In this document: piece after piece, positions 23,819-35,945 of the stretch
Layout of the letters: every line of letters begins with the position of its first letter
Numbering within the stretch: position 1 is the stretch's first letter
From: Phoronis australis
Lineage: Eukaryota; Phoronida; Phoronidae
Reading direction: 5' to 3'
Length of the DNA stretch: 64,000 nucleotides
Assembly (NCBI GenBank): GCA_002633005.1
Contig: NMRA01000993.1
Span: forward strand, 1 to 64,000
Notes under the pieces: generated by a model
What the model was told of the DNA's origin: nothing
What the model saw: the letters and a program-made list of their open reading frames with translations, nothing else
The model's database searches: none
Position numbers and translations under genes: made by a program

Positions 23819-24650
23819 GCCGCTTTTGCTCCCGGTAAAAAGCACAGCATGTTCAGAATTGTGAGTGTTGGACATATTTTCCCAACTGTCTGGACACTTG
23901 GCAATGAGGTGCCTGTAGGAACCACAGCACATGCATGTCATACGGTTTCCGTTTGATCCTATCGGATTAAGGGGCCGCGCATCCGGTGTCTTGTCATTAC
24001 TGACGCCCGGCTGCGTATGTCCTCGTCCGCGAACACCTCTACCTCGGCCTCGCTACGGAGGTCGGCGCGCATATCCCTCGGCAAGGAGTACGTCTTCATT
24101 TTCCACTTACCACACTGGTTCGAGTTTGATGCCATTATTACCGGTTACAGCCCCGCCGCTCACAGTCTCACCCTTGAATTTGTTGAGTGACGTTTTTGCT
24201 TGTTCATAGAGCTCTGATTTCTTGCCGTAGTCCATGCCGGTGGGCACTAGCAATTTTTATCTTTTGAAATGTTTGCTTTGTGCAGCAGCTTGAAAGCTAG
24301 AATTTCGGACGGCAGTGACATACGCTTTTTAACTATTCTGTTGTAATACTGATCAAACACTTGGATGTATTCAGTAACAGATTGTCCATCCTTGCGCTCG
24401 TAATCCTCGAAAGCATCAAATTTTTCAAGGCTATCTGATCAATCGTCTTTGCCTAATTTGGAATCACAAAATTCGATGAGCTTATCCAAGCCGTCATTTG
24501 CCTTGAGCACCGCAATGTCTAGTTCGTCAAACACCTGTTGACGGATGCCTACTGAGTCTGTTTCGGGCAACGACAGTGCAATCGCTATTCCGCGCTTACA
24601 TTTCTCAATGGTCGTGACCTCATTCCACGCTAAGAGTTCTGTTTCTTCGT
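23819..24650 (-). pseudogene. Copia gag with CCHC zinc knuckle
   Basis: Right of the TTAA insertion the - strand reads a CxxCxxxxHxxxxC knuckle (TCMCCGSYRHLIAKCP), preceded by an Arg-Gly-rich RGRGRGVRGRG stretch interrupted by a TAG. Further upstream a helical gag segment contains FDAFEDYERKDGQSVTEYI and LAFKLLHKANIS. A frameshift lies near 24240. The knuckle binds RNA in active elements. Confidence 0.65.
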
Positions 24651-24775
24651 CCCGCTAAATTCCGGTGGGTGAATACGCATTGACATTTTGACTGATATTC
24701 ACCTGTACCCGAAGATCTTTATGAATCTGCTACCATTCGTTAGTTCGCTCAAAGACAACGCAAATGTCCCTAACT

Positions 24776-24990
24776 AGTGATTATATACGCCAGCACAATA
24801 AACGTGAACAGTCCACCAACATGGACGCTCTGGAACGCTCTTCCAGCCAGTGAGGAGAGGTTAAACACCAGAGACGCCTGCCGGCTAATACAAAGCTTAA
24901 CACCAACAGAGTCTCGCTTGATGAACAATAATTACAAAATGCAAATGAATCAATGAAATTAGCTTGGTTGGATAACTTTGAAAATGACAA
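24776..24990 (-). other. possible Copia 5' LTR remnant
   Basis: Position immediately 5' of gag on the - strand and a TATATAATCA-like end suggest an LTR edge. No second LTR is available for comparison, so this is a positional guess. Confidence 0.2.
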
Positions 24991-25110
24991 ATTTTCAGAA
25001 GAAAAATGCGCTTAATGACCCCATGGTTGCACTAAATAATCTGAAACTTTGAATTTCAAATTGAATTACAATTACCATTCAAACATGCGAATTTGAAATG
25101 TCTAGCTCGA
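24984..25110 (+). repeat. direct repeat, copy 1 (copy 2 at 25434-25560)
   Basis: Both copies share GAAAATGACAA, TTTTCAGAAGAAAAATGC, TAATGACCCCATGG and TGAAACTTTGA in the same order with scattered mismatches. No function evident. Confidence 0.7.
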
Positions 25111-25433
25111 AATCTTAGTTTGCACCTAAAGACCTTTGACCTATGTTTCTGTTTGGATGATCCTATTGCTTTCTAAATTAGGGTGTTTGATTGACATGTA
25201 GGATTACACCCGTGTGCTGAAATTGAAAAGAATTAAGTAAAAAATGTAAGAGAAATAACATTTTGAAGATTAGATGACCTTTCCACTAATTAACCCTATT
25301 CGGTGCATTATAAGTCTCTTTAGGAGATTTATTGCAAAGCCCTTGAAAATTGTGTTTAATGATGAGAGAAATGTGTTTAGTGCTGGGAATCACAGTTGTC
25401 CAACTGATGACATGTCAGAATACTTTTTGAATG

Positions 25434-25560
25434 AAAATGACAACTTTTCAGAAGAAAAATGCACCTAATGACCCCATGGTGTCTCTAAATGACCTGAAAC
25501 TTTGATTTTCGAATTGAATTACATGCACCAATTAGACGTGTGGATTTGAACAACAGTACT
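25434..25560 (+). repeat. direct repeat, copy 2
   Basis: Partner of 24984-25110, same orientation, about 450 bases downstream. Confidence 0.7.
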
Positions 25561-25764
25561 CTGCGCTTGCAAGCGCAGAGTAATGAAAGACAATATTTAA
25601 ATAATCAGTAAAGAATGAGAAATTAACATGGAAAGACAGATGAAACAAAATAAAAATAAAATATGGTAAATAGAAGATAAACATTCTAAGACGAGATGAT
25701 TAACTAAAATATAAATATAAGACTACATAATTAAAAACAGACAATTATTTATAAAGTAAGACAT

Positions 25765-25957
25765 AACACACACATATATATAAATATATGTATGTGTGTG
25801 TTATGTCGTACTTATATATATATACACACACACACGCTTACACATGCACACTTATAGACACACATACATGAATGCATACATACATACATAAACATACATT
25901 TATATATACATATATAAATACATACATAAATACAAACATACACATGAATACACAACT

Positions 25958-26023
<66 letters not shown>

Positions 26024-26045
26024 GTATATATATATATGTGTGTGA
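25765..26045. repeat. CA/TA microsatellite tract
   Basis: Mixed (CA)n, (TA)n and ACATA runs, with a pure (CA) block of about 58 bases at 25964-26020. ORFs through it are low complexity and not genes. Confidence 0.9.
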
Positions 26046-26049
26046 ATAA

Positions 26050-27612
26050 AATAGTCTGATATGGGGATACTGAATGCAAGTTTGCTAAACAGAACACATC
26101 TATATGAAGTTAAATCGATTTCTTTATAATTCTTTTAAAGGTTATCACGGATGGTGAAGATTTGGCCTCTACAGAGAGAGTGTTCCATAAACGGAGCCCG
26201 CTGTAGGAAAATGATTTTTCTCAGTTTAGTTTCTGGGTTTCGGAAAATTGATTGTGGATGAAAATGAGGACCTAGTATTGTAGCGATTAGTAGTCATCTT
26301 AATCTTAGCACTTAAGTATGTTGGGACAAGACGTTTAAAACATTTGTACATACAACAAGCAGACAGGAATTTATGTCTTGTGTGTATTTTCATTATTCCA
26401 GTATCAGTATGAAGGTTTATGTCATCGTGATATTGCATTTTTCACTCAAAGACATTCTTACAAACCGGGATATTGGTAAGAACTGATTTGGATACAGATG
26501 TGACAACGAAAAAACAATAGACGTGAGACCCAGGCAAGCATCTTTTTGACTGACAGACGCTGTCACAGCATGAACACGATGAAAGTCAAAGTGATATTGC
26601 ATTTTTCACTCTGCTGTTTGAATTTAACAGTACTTCCATAATTTTTTTTATATTTCTCTGAGATACTTTGCAGACTTGTTGAGGATACACTGAAGATGTT
26701 CGACTAAGCCAAAACGCAAAAGTGAAATATTCTCCAAGACTCATAAAAAAGTCTCGACGACGTTTTTGTTGAATTTGAGACCTAAAATTTCCCGATGTCG
26801 TTTTTTCTTATGTTAGTCAAATGAGAAATTGCAGATTCCGCAAAAACCTATGAAAAGTCCCGCTTTGTTCCTTTTAATCGAATGGGAAATTTTGCTATCT
26901 CCCGTGGGGCATTGCAATTTAATACAATACGAAAATGAGTCAAATTCGCCGTGTGCCAAAATCGTGTAATTTTGATGACGCTGCGGGTAGGGAGAAAAAA
27001 TCAAAAAATGAACAGTCCGCCAAGAGCGGGTAATTTACAAGTGTAGTGCACGCTGTCAGCAACAAAAATGAAATATTTTACAATGATGAATTTTCAGTTA
27101 TTAGAATTTTATTTCACGGCTATTGGTACAGTGTAAATACTACAGACGCTGTTTTTTATAAAATCAAGATGCTAGCTTGACCAACAAAATAACAAAATTA
27201 AAATGAAGCAAATAAATAAGGTTTGATTTGATAACTGCAACACTCGATCCAAAACCGGAAATTTAAAGAGTGCAAACTCTCTTTTGTGGTCTGAAGCTCT
27301 AATAATAGAATGCACAGGTCACGTGCGGGAGTCGGCATTCCAGGACTTACGGTTTATAAAATATGTAACACGTGTCTTTTCTACGCCTCCATAATTTCAT
27401 TCCAAGAAAAGAAAAAATAAACTATGCAAGATGGCAGAGAACGTCTGTTCATACACGTAAGGCCTGTAGAAGGTGACCGTACTGCGTTAGTAACAGTTTG
27501 CTTTGATGTTAATGAGTAAACGAGCGGCCAGTATTAACTATCTGAAACAGCATGGGGAAAGTGTCATTTAGGTTAAACTATGATACTTTATTTCTGTTGT
27601 TCCCTATATCAG
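26050..27612. other. no gene seen; expected to be intron upstream of the astacin exon
   Basis: I looked on the + strand for an exon encoding the astacin HExxHxxGxxH zinc motif and did not find one. The ORFs here lack domains. If the astacin gene is intact, its earlier exons lie further upstream or were missed by eye. Confidence 0.3.
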
Positions 27613-27742
27613 GCTTTTTCGAAAAACGGAAAACGGACAATTGAGACTCTGGACGCAACCAAACAGAATGTCATTGGAACGAGCGAGGGATTCAGTTTCA
27701 GAGACGTGAAGTTGTTAAATCTGATGTACAACTGCAAGCCAA
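27613..27742 (+). CDS. astacin metalloprotease, C-terminal catalytic-domain exon
   Basis: The exon is bounded by a CCCTATATCAG acceptor and an A|GTAAGA donor, phase 0 in and phase 1 out. It encodes [16 protein letters not shown], then [23 protein letters not shown]. This matches the end of the astacin domain: the segment after the Met-turn 'MHYG..AFSKNG', the 'IG...G.S..D...N..YNC' helix, and its final disulfide Cys. Astacins are secreted zinc endopeptidases. The HExxH exon is not visible, so activity cannot be judged. The next exons encode linker and ShKT modules in compatible phase, the arrangement seen in many invertebrate astacin-ShKT proteins. Confidence 0.8.
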
Positions 27743-28623
27743 GTAAGAACGTGTTGGTACATACACATGAACAAGCATAGCGTGCTTTATTTTTTGTTCG
27801 CACACTCAATGTGCATGTTTGATCCATAGAATGTTCTGGGAAGTCGCACAGATTTTATGCAAAATTCCTTTCGATCGCTGTTTCATTGTATTCATAAATT
27901 CGTTCTGTACAAGCCCTTTATAATTTAAGTTCTTATGCTTATCCGTCATGCATATCTACGAACCTTTTCCTGTTCTTGGTGCGCATGCCCTTAAAGGAAT
28001 ACTTAAATGAATAGGTACGCATTTACGGGCGATGGCCATTAATTGAAAATGTTGCCCTTGTGCACACCTCTGTGTTTTTGAGAACATGTTTCAAAACAAA
28101 ACCGTTAAACCCTTTTGTACATGACTTGTTTTCCATTTTTTGCCTCACCATTTTTCAACTGTTTACTTTATTTCTATTGTATAGTGAACTAAACTAAATA
28201 TAAGTTTTGAAGTGAACATCTTTAGCAATATAACAAAAACTGTATCGGATATGGATCAAACCGCATATTGTCAGAGTTGTGTATATTTTTAGCTTATCAT
28301 TATTTTTCTGTCTGTTCGTCGAGCGTTCAATTTTGTGCTGTGATGGCAAAGTGAAGAAGTGTTAGTGATTGGCTTGTAATACGACAGTGCTATTCAGTGA
28401 TGCAATATGTGAAATCAACTTAAAAAATGGATAATGTTCCGTCCTTTTCATCCCAATTCCGTTATTTTCATCTCTAGTAAAACATTCCCATTTTCGAGGC
28501 TGTCTAATTGCCATTCCGCGCTTCACAATGAACAAGCCTACAGAGAGTAAGACTGGGTCAATGGAGTAGTACTCCTCTTAGAGCTTGACCACTCCAGGAT
28601 GCATGTACTGAATGTAATTGCAG

Positions 28624-28734
28624 GCCAATGCGCTGATAAGCAGTGCCCTGGTGAGGGATACGTGGGCAAAGACTGCAAGTGCTATTGCCCAGGCAATCCC
28701 GTGATCGAATGTAGCGGCGGCGGCGGCGGTGAAA
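28624..28734 (+). CDS. cysteine-rich linker exon of the astacin-ShKT gene
   Basis: Acceptor TAATTGCAG and donor A|GTAAGT enclose 111 bases in phase 1-1. The peptide is about 37 residues with CADKQCPGEGYVGKDCKCYC followed by PGNPVIEC, then a Gly run. The CxC-xC pattern resembles short Cys-rich inserts located between astacin and ShKT or CUB domains, but I cannot place it in a named family. The seven cysteines may leave one unpaired or partner with another exon. Its phase and position fit splicing from the astacin exon into the first ShKT exon. Confidence 0.6.
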
Positions 28735-28739
28735 GTAAG

Positions 28740-30490
28740 TAACTCGAAATTCATTGATGCATCGTTCAAAATTTGTAATATGCGTTCAATCTTTCAGTTT
28801 CGGGTAATATTCTTAGAAAGTGTCAATACAAAACAAAAAGGCACTCACAAGGAAAATTGATTATTGGCAGAAATAGAGATACTTTTATTTTCGATTTAAC
28901 GTACTCAGTGAGCGATGACCAGGTGCGCGGGTATTGATTGAACGGTCCAAAATCAGTAGCGCCGTTACACAATAAAATTGTTACCTGTGCAGTGCGCCAG
29001 ATACACACTCATGCATTGTCAGATCTTGATCAACTTCATGTACTTATGGAGATCGTTTTACCTGGCTAATATATAATTTTCACACCGCAATCAGTTATTA
29101 TTTAATTTTTGGATTTTGTTTACTTAACAAGAGACTGTTTCGCCACTGGTGATTACGAACCGTCCTTTTACTGGGAAGGTTAACAACCGTAAACAGCGAC
29201 TTAGCACAGACCGTTCTATGGTGGCCCAAATATGACATCACGCATCTTTTTATTATCTCAGGATCTCAAGATAATTACTTAATTATCTCGGGATTTTGAG
29301 GTCATGACATACAATGTATTTACCTGGGAATCTCGAGATCTCGACTTAACTGTCTCGAGATTTCAGGATCTTGAGATCCTAACTTTGGGATTTCGAGATT
29401 CGGCGATGGATAAATCAGGATCTCAAGACCCCGATATCCCGAGTTTGGTCGGGATCTTAAGATCCTGAAATAAATAAATCGAGATCTCGAGATCATGAGA
29501 AAATAGAAAAAGAACAGTCCGATGTGCCACAGTACGCTTCTTACCGTCGAGCCCATCGTTTAAAATTACTTTTTATAGTCCTTAAGAAATTACTCCAAAA
29601 CATCCGATAATGAAGAAAATAATTTACACGGGTAACATGATGTATAATGCACAAAGTCTAACACTAACTTTCCTGTACAAACTCAGCAGTGACAGCCCCC
29701 GGCGCGGCGGAGACCGTACATGTACGTCCACTACGAGTGATCACCAGCGGCAGGATAGACTTACTGTACAGCTACAGGAATAAATGAACGAGAGTGTTAC
29801 AGTATCAAATAATCGTTTTTTTGGGGGGGGATGTTTTGGCAAATGAGATATTTTGTGGGGTGGTACCTTCAGTAATCGCAAAACTCATAAAGCAAGTCAA
29901 CACTTACATGCATATTATTGTGGTGTGCAAAAACGCTTAACGATCAAATAGTGATAAGACGCAGGAGACAACAATCAGGAAGCATCACATGTTTTTGAGC
30001 CAAAGTTTGTCCTTCTCCTTTCATAGATCGGCACCAGGTTATTTTCTTTACTTGGTGCGGAGGGGACTGAAGCTGATTAACCAAAAACATCGACATTCCG
30101 AATTCTTAGCATAATGCAGTGTGCACATGTACAAGTTGCTATAATGAGCAACTTTCCCCCTTTCCCACCTCTATAGCCAAAATACAAGTTTCGCCTCAGG
30201 TAGTCAGCAGTCACGGAGATACATGATGTTAATCATCCATGATTACATTTAACTTTCCCATTAATTGTTAAAACTGTGCTCACAATTACACTTATTTTTA
30301 CAATTTTGTCGCATTTTAACGTTGTGTTTTGGTTTCACATTCGAATCCAATGATCAAAATGCCTTTGCTATATCAATAATGATATAAGTTTTAGTTATTA
30401 ACATTTAACCTCATCTTGGCACTCCGAACTAAAGTGTGCTTTACATTTGAAATGGCGTCAGGGAAATTACCCATCAAATTCACTTCCATT
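28740..30490. other. intron of the astacin-ShKT gene
   Basis: No coding signal in a 1.76 kb gap apart from a palindromic GATCTCGAGATC-rich repeat (29225-29505). The last ~130 bases share blocks (CTATATCAATAATG, CATTCCGAACT-like) with the sequences just upstream of the other ShKT exons. Confidence 0.6.
29225..29505. repeat. palindrome-rich repeat built on ATCTCGAGAT
   Basis: At least eight GATCTCGAGATC, ATCTCAAGAT or AGATCCTGA-like palindromic words occur within 280 bases, often in paired inverted order. It can fold extensively. Possibly a MITE or short satellite; ends not defined. Confidence 0.6.
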
Positions 30491-30496
30491 ACGCAG

Positions 30497-30658
30497 CTTG
30501 CACGAACGACGATCCAAACTGTGACTATTGGGCTGGTCAGGGCTACTGCACAAATGAACAATACAAGGACTTCATGGAGAAGAATTGTACCAAAGCCTGC
30601 AATATGTGTGCCACCACCACACCGGGTGGGGGTGAAGTTACCACCACACCAGGTGAAG
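30497..30658 (+). CDS. ShKT domain exon 1
   Basis: The acceptor CCATTACGCAG and donor GAAG|GTGAGT enclose 162 bases in phase 1-1. The module has six cysteines in the ShKT order C-x6-C-x8-C-x12-C-x3-C-x2-C with the usual YWAGQGYC and NCTKACNMC blocks. It ends in a Thr/Pro/Gly tail (TTTPGGGE and TTTPGE) that is likely O-glycosylated linker. ShKT domains are small disulfide folds found as accessory modules of secreted proteases; nothing here shows toxin function. Confidence 0.8.
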
Positions 30659-31139
30659 GTGAGTCCACGAAGTTCATGGTTTTATAGCTTTTTCTTGACA
30701 TAAGAGTCACCGTTCTCGAAAAGATCTTTTATGCATAGTTTCGAAATAAATTTTCCTTCCGCCTCACAGTTTGAGGGAGTCAACGAATGTTTACCTAATT
30801 CTGCCAAAGCACCGGAATTCCTGAAAAATTGTAGCCCTGTGTTTTTGCTTAATATAATTTATAAAAAAATATCTTGCAAAGCAAGGAGACTGATGAATGT
30901 TAGTCAGTCGATATTTATGCTAATGCGGCCGTGTAATGCTGTGTCTTGGTCTCACATGAATGCCAAACTATATCAATGTGATATACATGTATTTTCACTA
31001 AAAGGCGTTGAATGATCACTTTTAGTACTTGACATTTAAAGATGTCCCAAAAATAATCCATATTGATCAGACTGGAATTTTATCTGCAAGGCTTATCGGT
31101 GGAAATATATTTTAAGATATTTTACAATATATCCGGGAC

Positions 31140-32055
31140 TTGAAACAACAAGCGATTCTGAACGTAGATGTAATCAAAGGGAACCGACGTCACTTGTACT
31201 TTGCGCTGAGATAGTAGGACGTGAGTTTGGAAATTACAAAGTGCAGGATATATCATCTTGTAATAGAAAGAGACTTTTGTATGCTGACGACACAACAATT
31301 TTATCAGACGGCTCTAACAAGTCATTTAAAAAGACACTGGACGTTCTTGACCAGTCCGCTAATTTCTCTGTATTAAACCTAATATTAAAATACTGAATGC
31401 TCTCTAAAATATTAAGAGGAACGTTCTCAACTCTATGAGTAAAATTTAGTGTTAATTTCAACGATATGCACTTAAGGCTAAATTTGACCCAAAGTTCGTA
31501 GAAGATCAAAAAGACAATACATATTTATTTAGGAAAAAGTGTCCCAGTTTTTTGGCGAAATTTTCGAGGTGAAATCTCGGTTGGTGACAAAGCTTACACA
31601 TCTTTTTGAAGTCTTCCATCTCCGAGATCTGATTTCATGAAAAGACTAGAAAAGACGTTATTTGATTTTATATAAAGTAATAACAAAGCTAAATGTTCTC
31701 GTAAAAGAACTATAGTCCAAACTTTCAATAAATGTGATCTCAACATGGTGTATAGATCACGTTTCATAAAATCACTTAAAATAACAGAACGAAACCTTTC
31801 AACATGGAAGGTTATTTTGATAAACACATGTCAAGTTGATTCGAGGGTAATTTACTGAAACGTTTAGCTAAGTCCAATGGAAACTTGTTTTAGAAAGCCC
31901 TGTTTGGTTCGGCAAAGAACTCCTGTTCAATTTTGAACAATGAAAAACAGAAGATATTTTCTCTTCCTTGATTTTACAATGTGTAACGCAAAAGTTGGGA
32001 GAAAATCTACTATTCTATCCATAATGGGATAAAAAGGAGTTCTATTTGTTACTAT
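31140..32055 (+). pseudogene. L1/Tx1-like LINE, reverse transcriptase palm fragment
   Basis: The + strand reads CNQREPTSLVLCAEIVGRE, a decayed version of the 'RGCRQGDPLSP..F.LC.E' block, followed by RLLYADDTTILSDGSNKSF with the catalytic YADD. That order and spacing are those of LINE reverse transcriptases. Stops break the frame from 31398. A later stretch near 31660-31770 recalls the 'F.W.......R....GGLNM' thumb region. The element is then interrupted by the TIR transposon at 32056. Confidence 0.7.
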
Positions 32056-32789
32056 TAGTCGGTGGGCCAGATTTTGTAGGGCCTCTAGAAAATGTTTTTT
32101 GTGAGTACTTTAGGGGGGCAATTTTATTTTGGTATTTTTTAATTCATTTATTAGAGTGTGTTCAAAATCTAAAAAGTTCCCACATATAAAGTTGCACATT
32201 TTTGAGAAATTTGAGTTTGAAGTTACCTAATAATCACCAAAGAGCTTAGTAAACTTATATTTGTAAAAACAACAGTTTTGTTGACTCTTTTGTAAAACAA
32301 GTAATATGGTCCCATCAGTGCCATTGTATTGAACAATATTACACTCACATTACATGTTTTACTATTGTAAATTAATTGTAAACAGTGGAATTTAAAAAAC
32401 GTAAAGAGACACCTAGTGGCAAAAATGCAAACTAAGTCTGAATGTTACTAGGAAGTTATTCTGGCATTGTCAGGCAACAAAAATAACACAAAACACTTGA
32501 GACTGGGCAAAATTTGTGCCTCAATGACTAAAACATTGACTAATGGTGTAAAATACAGCTTGTTTGCATAATACACCAGAAATATGTTATAGTACAAAAA
32601 CAATATAGTTGAATGATCTCTGTGAATGTGCACAAAGACTGTATGAAAATAGATTATTCTGACAGCGTTTATTAAGCAGTATGAGACAAATACATGACAA
32701 TGATCAAAGTATGTACTTTCTATGACTTAATCAACAAATAAAATTAACTTTTTAATACAAAAAAGGAAATAACGGGGTTGGAGGTCTAT

Positions 32790-33059
32790 TTAGGGTTGGC
32801 CTGTCAAAGAACTATCCAATGTTATGCAGTCAGTGTTGCTGATGTTACTACAGTTGTCACAGCTGCACATTTCTGTACAGTTTGACCCAGCATTGCAGCA
32901 CAAACTCAGTTTCCCAGCACACATGTTCTTTTTGCACTTGCAGCGTTCATCGTTTAGTACTGTCAATGGAGATGCGGTCATTGCCATACATATTAACTGC
33001 AAAGCTCCACCGCCAAGGAGCCAACTATGGTCGATTAGAGAGGGTACAGCACTGCACAC
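32790..33059 (-). CDS. cysteine-rich C-terminal piece of a transposon-encoded protein
   Basis: The - strand frame contains ERCKCKKNMCAGKLSLCCNAG followed by SNCTEMCSCDNCSN. The CxCKKxxC..C...G..CT..C.C..C.N pattern resembles the CRC-like Cys tail found on many invertebrate transposon-related hypothetical proteins, which probably binds zinc. It lies inside the TIR element. The upstream - strand frame (33448-33257) may be another piece of the same protein. Fragmentary; function not assigned. Confidence 0.45.
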   Translation of the reverse strand: MCSAVPSLIDHSWLLGGGALQLICMAMTASPLTVLNDERCKCKKNMCAGKLSLCCNAGSNCTEMCSCDNCSNISNTDCITLDSSLTGQP

Positions 33060-33256
33060 TGGTGATTAGCCCGCAGGCAATGAAGGGTCAAACACTAAGT
33101 CCTTGTTTGGAGGCGGGCACTATTTGGGCAAACGTTTGATTCAAAATATGTTATAATGGGCTGTGTTAATTAGAGTCAGCAAGTGAATTATTGAACACTA
33201 GCCTCAATTCACTTTCGTATCTCTTAGTCAGGCACAAACTACAACACTGAGTAGCT

Positions 33257-33448
33257 TCAACAATATTTCTTAAGATTGCTTGTCCAAATAACTTCATGCA
33301 CACCAGCTTTCTGAAGAACAGCTTCAAAGTCTTGCTTTAGTTTTGAAAGGCAAATGACATCTCCTTGTGTTAGAAGCTTCAATTCAATGAACTCCAAACA
33401 AAACTGCAGAAAAGCATCTCTGAAAACTGTGAATTCGTCACTCTTCAC
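33257..33448 (-). pseudogene. fragment of a second coding block in the TIR element
   Basis: A short frame with FRDAFLQFCLEFIELKLLTQ and a following KLKQDFEAVLQKAGVHE. It has amphipathic helical composition and reads like coding sequence, but I do not recognise the family. Same strand as the Cys-rich piece at 32790-33059. Confidence 0.3.
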
Positions 33449-35280
33449 AATCGTTGTCTTTCTACTTTTTATAGCATGGTGATCTGTGGTTCTTGGCTTC
33501 TAAGACACAATGGTCTTTATCTTTGAATTTCATTTGCATATTCAGGGCTCTGGACTGAGCTGTTGCTTGCGATACAAGTCAAACTGAAAAAACCCGAACA
33601 GTTAACACTAATTTAACATTCAACTATGAGTGAGTTGGCATGCAACTTTTTCAGATGGACTTATCAGGAACTGATCCACCACCAGCCTAACAAATTTACA
33701 TGCCGTCTGATCTGTAGCCTAATAATGTTGATCGTCTAATAATTAGATCAGTAGAAGCAACTGAAAATAAATTAGCTGATAAACCTGTGCAGTGATTGAA
33801 ATTTAATTTTTTTAAATCAGATGCTCAAACCATATTCAATCGATTTACACTTAAGGTAATCGACGTTTGACGAAATGGGCAGTGGCTTCCATCGTCCTCA
33901 AATTTCGACGGCGACGATGGCCACTTAGGCTCTTTAATTTAATTATAATTGCAGCTACCCAAGTAATTAATGTTTACAAAAAATTGAGACTACGGCAGGG
34001 GATGACGGCCACTTGGGCATGTTGTTTGCAACCATCTACTCCATTTAACCTTCTCAAACATTTTTGATTTGACTTAAAGTGCTTTAAAATCACACCCATA
34101 GTATAACGCCACAGGATTATCCCTTAGTGCAAATAGTGTCGACGTGGCAACTGAATGGATTGTTCGAAAAACAGGATTGCAGGAGTATTGTTTAAACTAG
34201 GAAGAAATGAAAACATTGACGACCTCCTCAGAGGCATCTCTGTACGCGGTACTTCTAAACTTATAGGTACATAATTTGCCGAAAAGTATCCAGCATATGA
34301 AGTAACTATGGTATGATCATCGTCTCTACTGGGTCAGCAGTATTGTCTAAGGCCTAGGCAGCCAAGGGGCTGAACAAGTTAAAAAACAACTGGTGATAAT
34401 ACTGAATCACACATGGAAAACACCAAGATGTATTTTTAAAAAACACGTACCTGTTTTTTAAAGCTAAACTTCTTTCTCTTTCTTGAAATGTGGCCCATAA
34501 TGTACTTTTCCTGGTAACAAATGAGCTCATGTTTCAGAATGTTCCTATCTTGTTCAGGTTAATTGGGTGTTTCAGATTTTGGAATTATAATTGATTTTCT
34601 TGTGAAATCTTGGATAGCATCTGTATCACTTTCAGCAACTTCAGCTTTAGTACTACTGTTGGTGCCTTGAAACGTTGCTATGCCGTTCTATGTCCTTTCA
34701 ATTTTTTGGTCTGACACTTGCTCTTCTAGTCTACAGCACTCAGCAGTATACTGTGTAGGCTACCAGGACATGCAGCTGTTTTCTGCACAAACGTTTGTGA
34801 CACCTCTTCTTCTTTTTGATCTACTGATCTACAGAGTTCCACAGTCAATCAGCTTTCGTCAGGAAGCTTTCCTAAGCTTCTTTAGGCTCTGACATCACAA
34901 TTTTGTGCTGTTTGATAAACCTTGAATTATACAGGCATCACACTCCATGGGAGCAGCCATATTGAAGTAACTAAGCACAACCATACAATCTGGCTCTCTG
35001 ATTGGTCAATTCACTAGAAAAGCGCCATCAAGTGGCAGGAATGTGCATCATATTTTGTGCAACAAAAACACCTTTTTTTAAAAAATGTGCAAGTAAAGAC
35101 GTGGGAACTTTTTGGAATTTGATTTATAGGTATATTATCTAGCCACATAGAAAAAACTAGGTTGCCCCCCAAAGTACTCACAAGGATGAACGCTATGAGA
35201 TCTGGCCCACCGACTATATGTAATTTACATGAAAATAATGTTTTTTATCATATTAATGCTTTACTTACATATTTGTTTTC

Positions 35281-35945
35281 AAACATTTTTTACGACATTT
35301 GAAGGGATAGAAATATGTTTGAGGTCAAGTTTTCGAACTTGTGCTGGACTTTAGAAGGTCAATGACAGAATAGAAATCTTAATATTTTCATAGGTCATTT
35401 TTTGTTTTTCCGACGTTGGAGTCCGAAGGTTGCAAATGAAAATCAAACAAAGGATTTTAACAAAACTCTGACTGATGCGCATTGGCCTTTCTCCGAACAA
35501 ATTGTGTACTTTTTGTAAAGAAGAAATTAACTTGCTTGCACATATATTTTGGCTTTGTCCCGTTGTGAAAGTGCTATGGAACTATGGTAGTGATTGTTAG
35601 AGCTTAAAAAATGAAGAGTTTCCCTTAGACATACAAAGAGTTTCATTCGGTAAACAAGGAAGAACAATAACAATTATTACTTTTAGTGAAAAAACATACC
35701 TATTCCAAGAAACTAAGTTCCCAACAACTGTCTGAAATGATTTTTAAAAAGGAAATAGAAATATCTTACAAAATAGAAAAGTTTAATTACAATAAAAAAC
35801 AGAGCTTGTGGAAGCAAAAGTGGGCAGGTTTCTTTACATGGTAATTATGTTGTGTACATGCACACTGAAAGGAAAGTATGCTATGGTGATGCTTCATTCA
35901 GGTTTCTGCAGTATAAAAGTGCGGTAACTTATAACCTATTCCTAT
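35281..35945 (+). pseudogene. LINE C-terminal fragment with RT zinc finger, copy 1
   Basis: MRIGLSPNKLCTFCKEEINL with AHIFWLCPVV is the zf-RVT zinc-binding motif (C-x2-C...H-x4-C) found at the C-terminus of L1/Tx1 LINEs. A basic tail with YNKKQSLWKQKWAGFF follows. The same block occurs at 41614-42418. Copy 1 lacks an internal ~150 base piece present in copy 2 and has frame breaks. Confidence 0.7.

Larger units (their letters stand above)
19306..24760 (-). mobile_element. broken Ty1/Copia (GalEa-like) retrotransposon
   Basis: Reading on the - strand, the order is gag with CCHC knuckle (24650-23819), protease (22156 to about 21870), pre-integrase zinc site and integrase (about 21800-20976), linker, reverse transcriptase (20261-19686) and a truncated RNase H (19689-19306). 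Protease-integrase-RT order defines Copia. The element is split by a TTAA transposon (22161-23814), carries several frameshifts, and is cut off inside RNase H. A ~210 bp segment at 24776-24990 could be part of the 5' LTR, but no matching 3' LTR is present, so it cannot be confirmed. It cannot be autonomous. Confidence 0.85.
32056..35216. mobile_element. 3.2 kb TIR DNA transposon in the ShKT intron
   Basis: The ends read TAGTCGGTGGGCCAGAT at the left and its complement at the right. Inverted similarity continues about 150 bases inward through GTGAGTACTTT, GGGGGGCAA and AAAAAGTTCCCAC. The outermost TA (32056-32057 and 35215-35216) can be read as a TA target duplication; TAT duplication is equally compatible. 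Inside, the - strand holds pieces of a cysteine-rich protein. No DDE transposase was recognised, so the superfamily is open. Confidence 0.75.

Noticed and set aside
25960-26025. CRISPR-like regular repeat
   Set aside because: It is a dinucleotide microsatellite without spacers; the window is eukaryotic.
25900-26097. 65-codon ORF on the - strand
   Set aside because: Translation of the CA/TA microsatellite.
26050-27612. Astacin HExxH exon just upstream of 27613
   Set aside because: HE..H candidates seen by eye here and further upstream (for example near 23525 and 13200) lack the flanking astacin residues.
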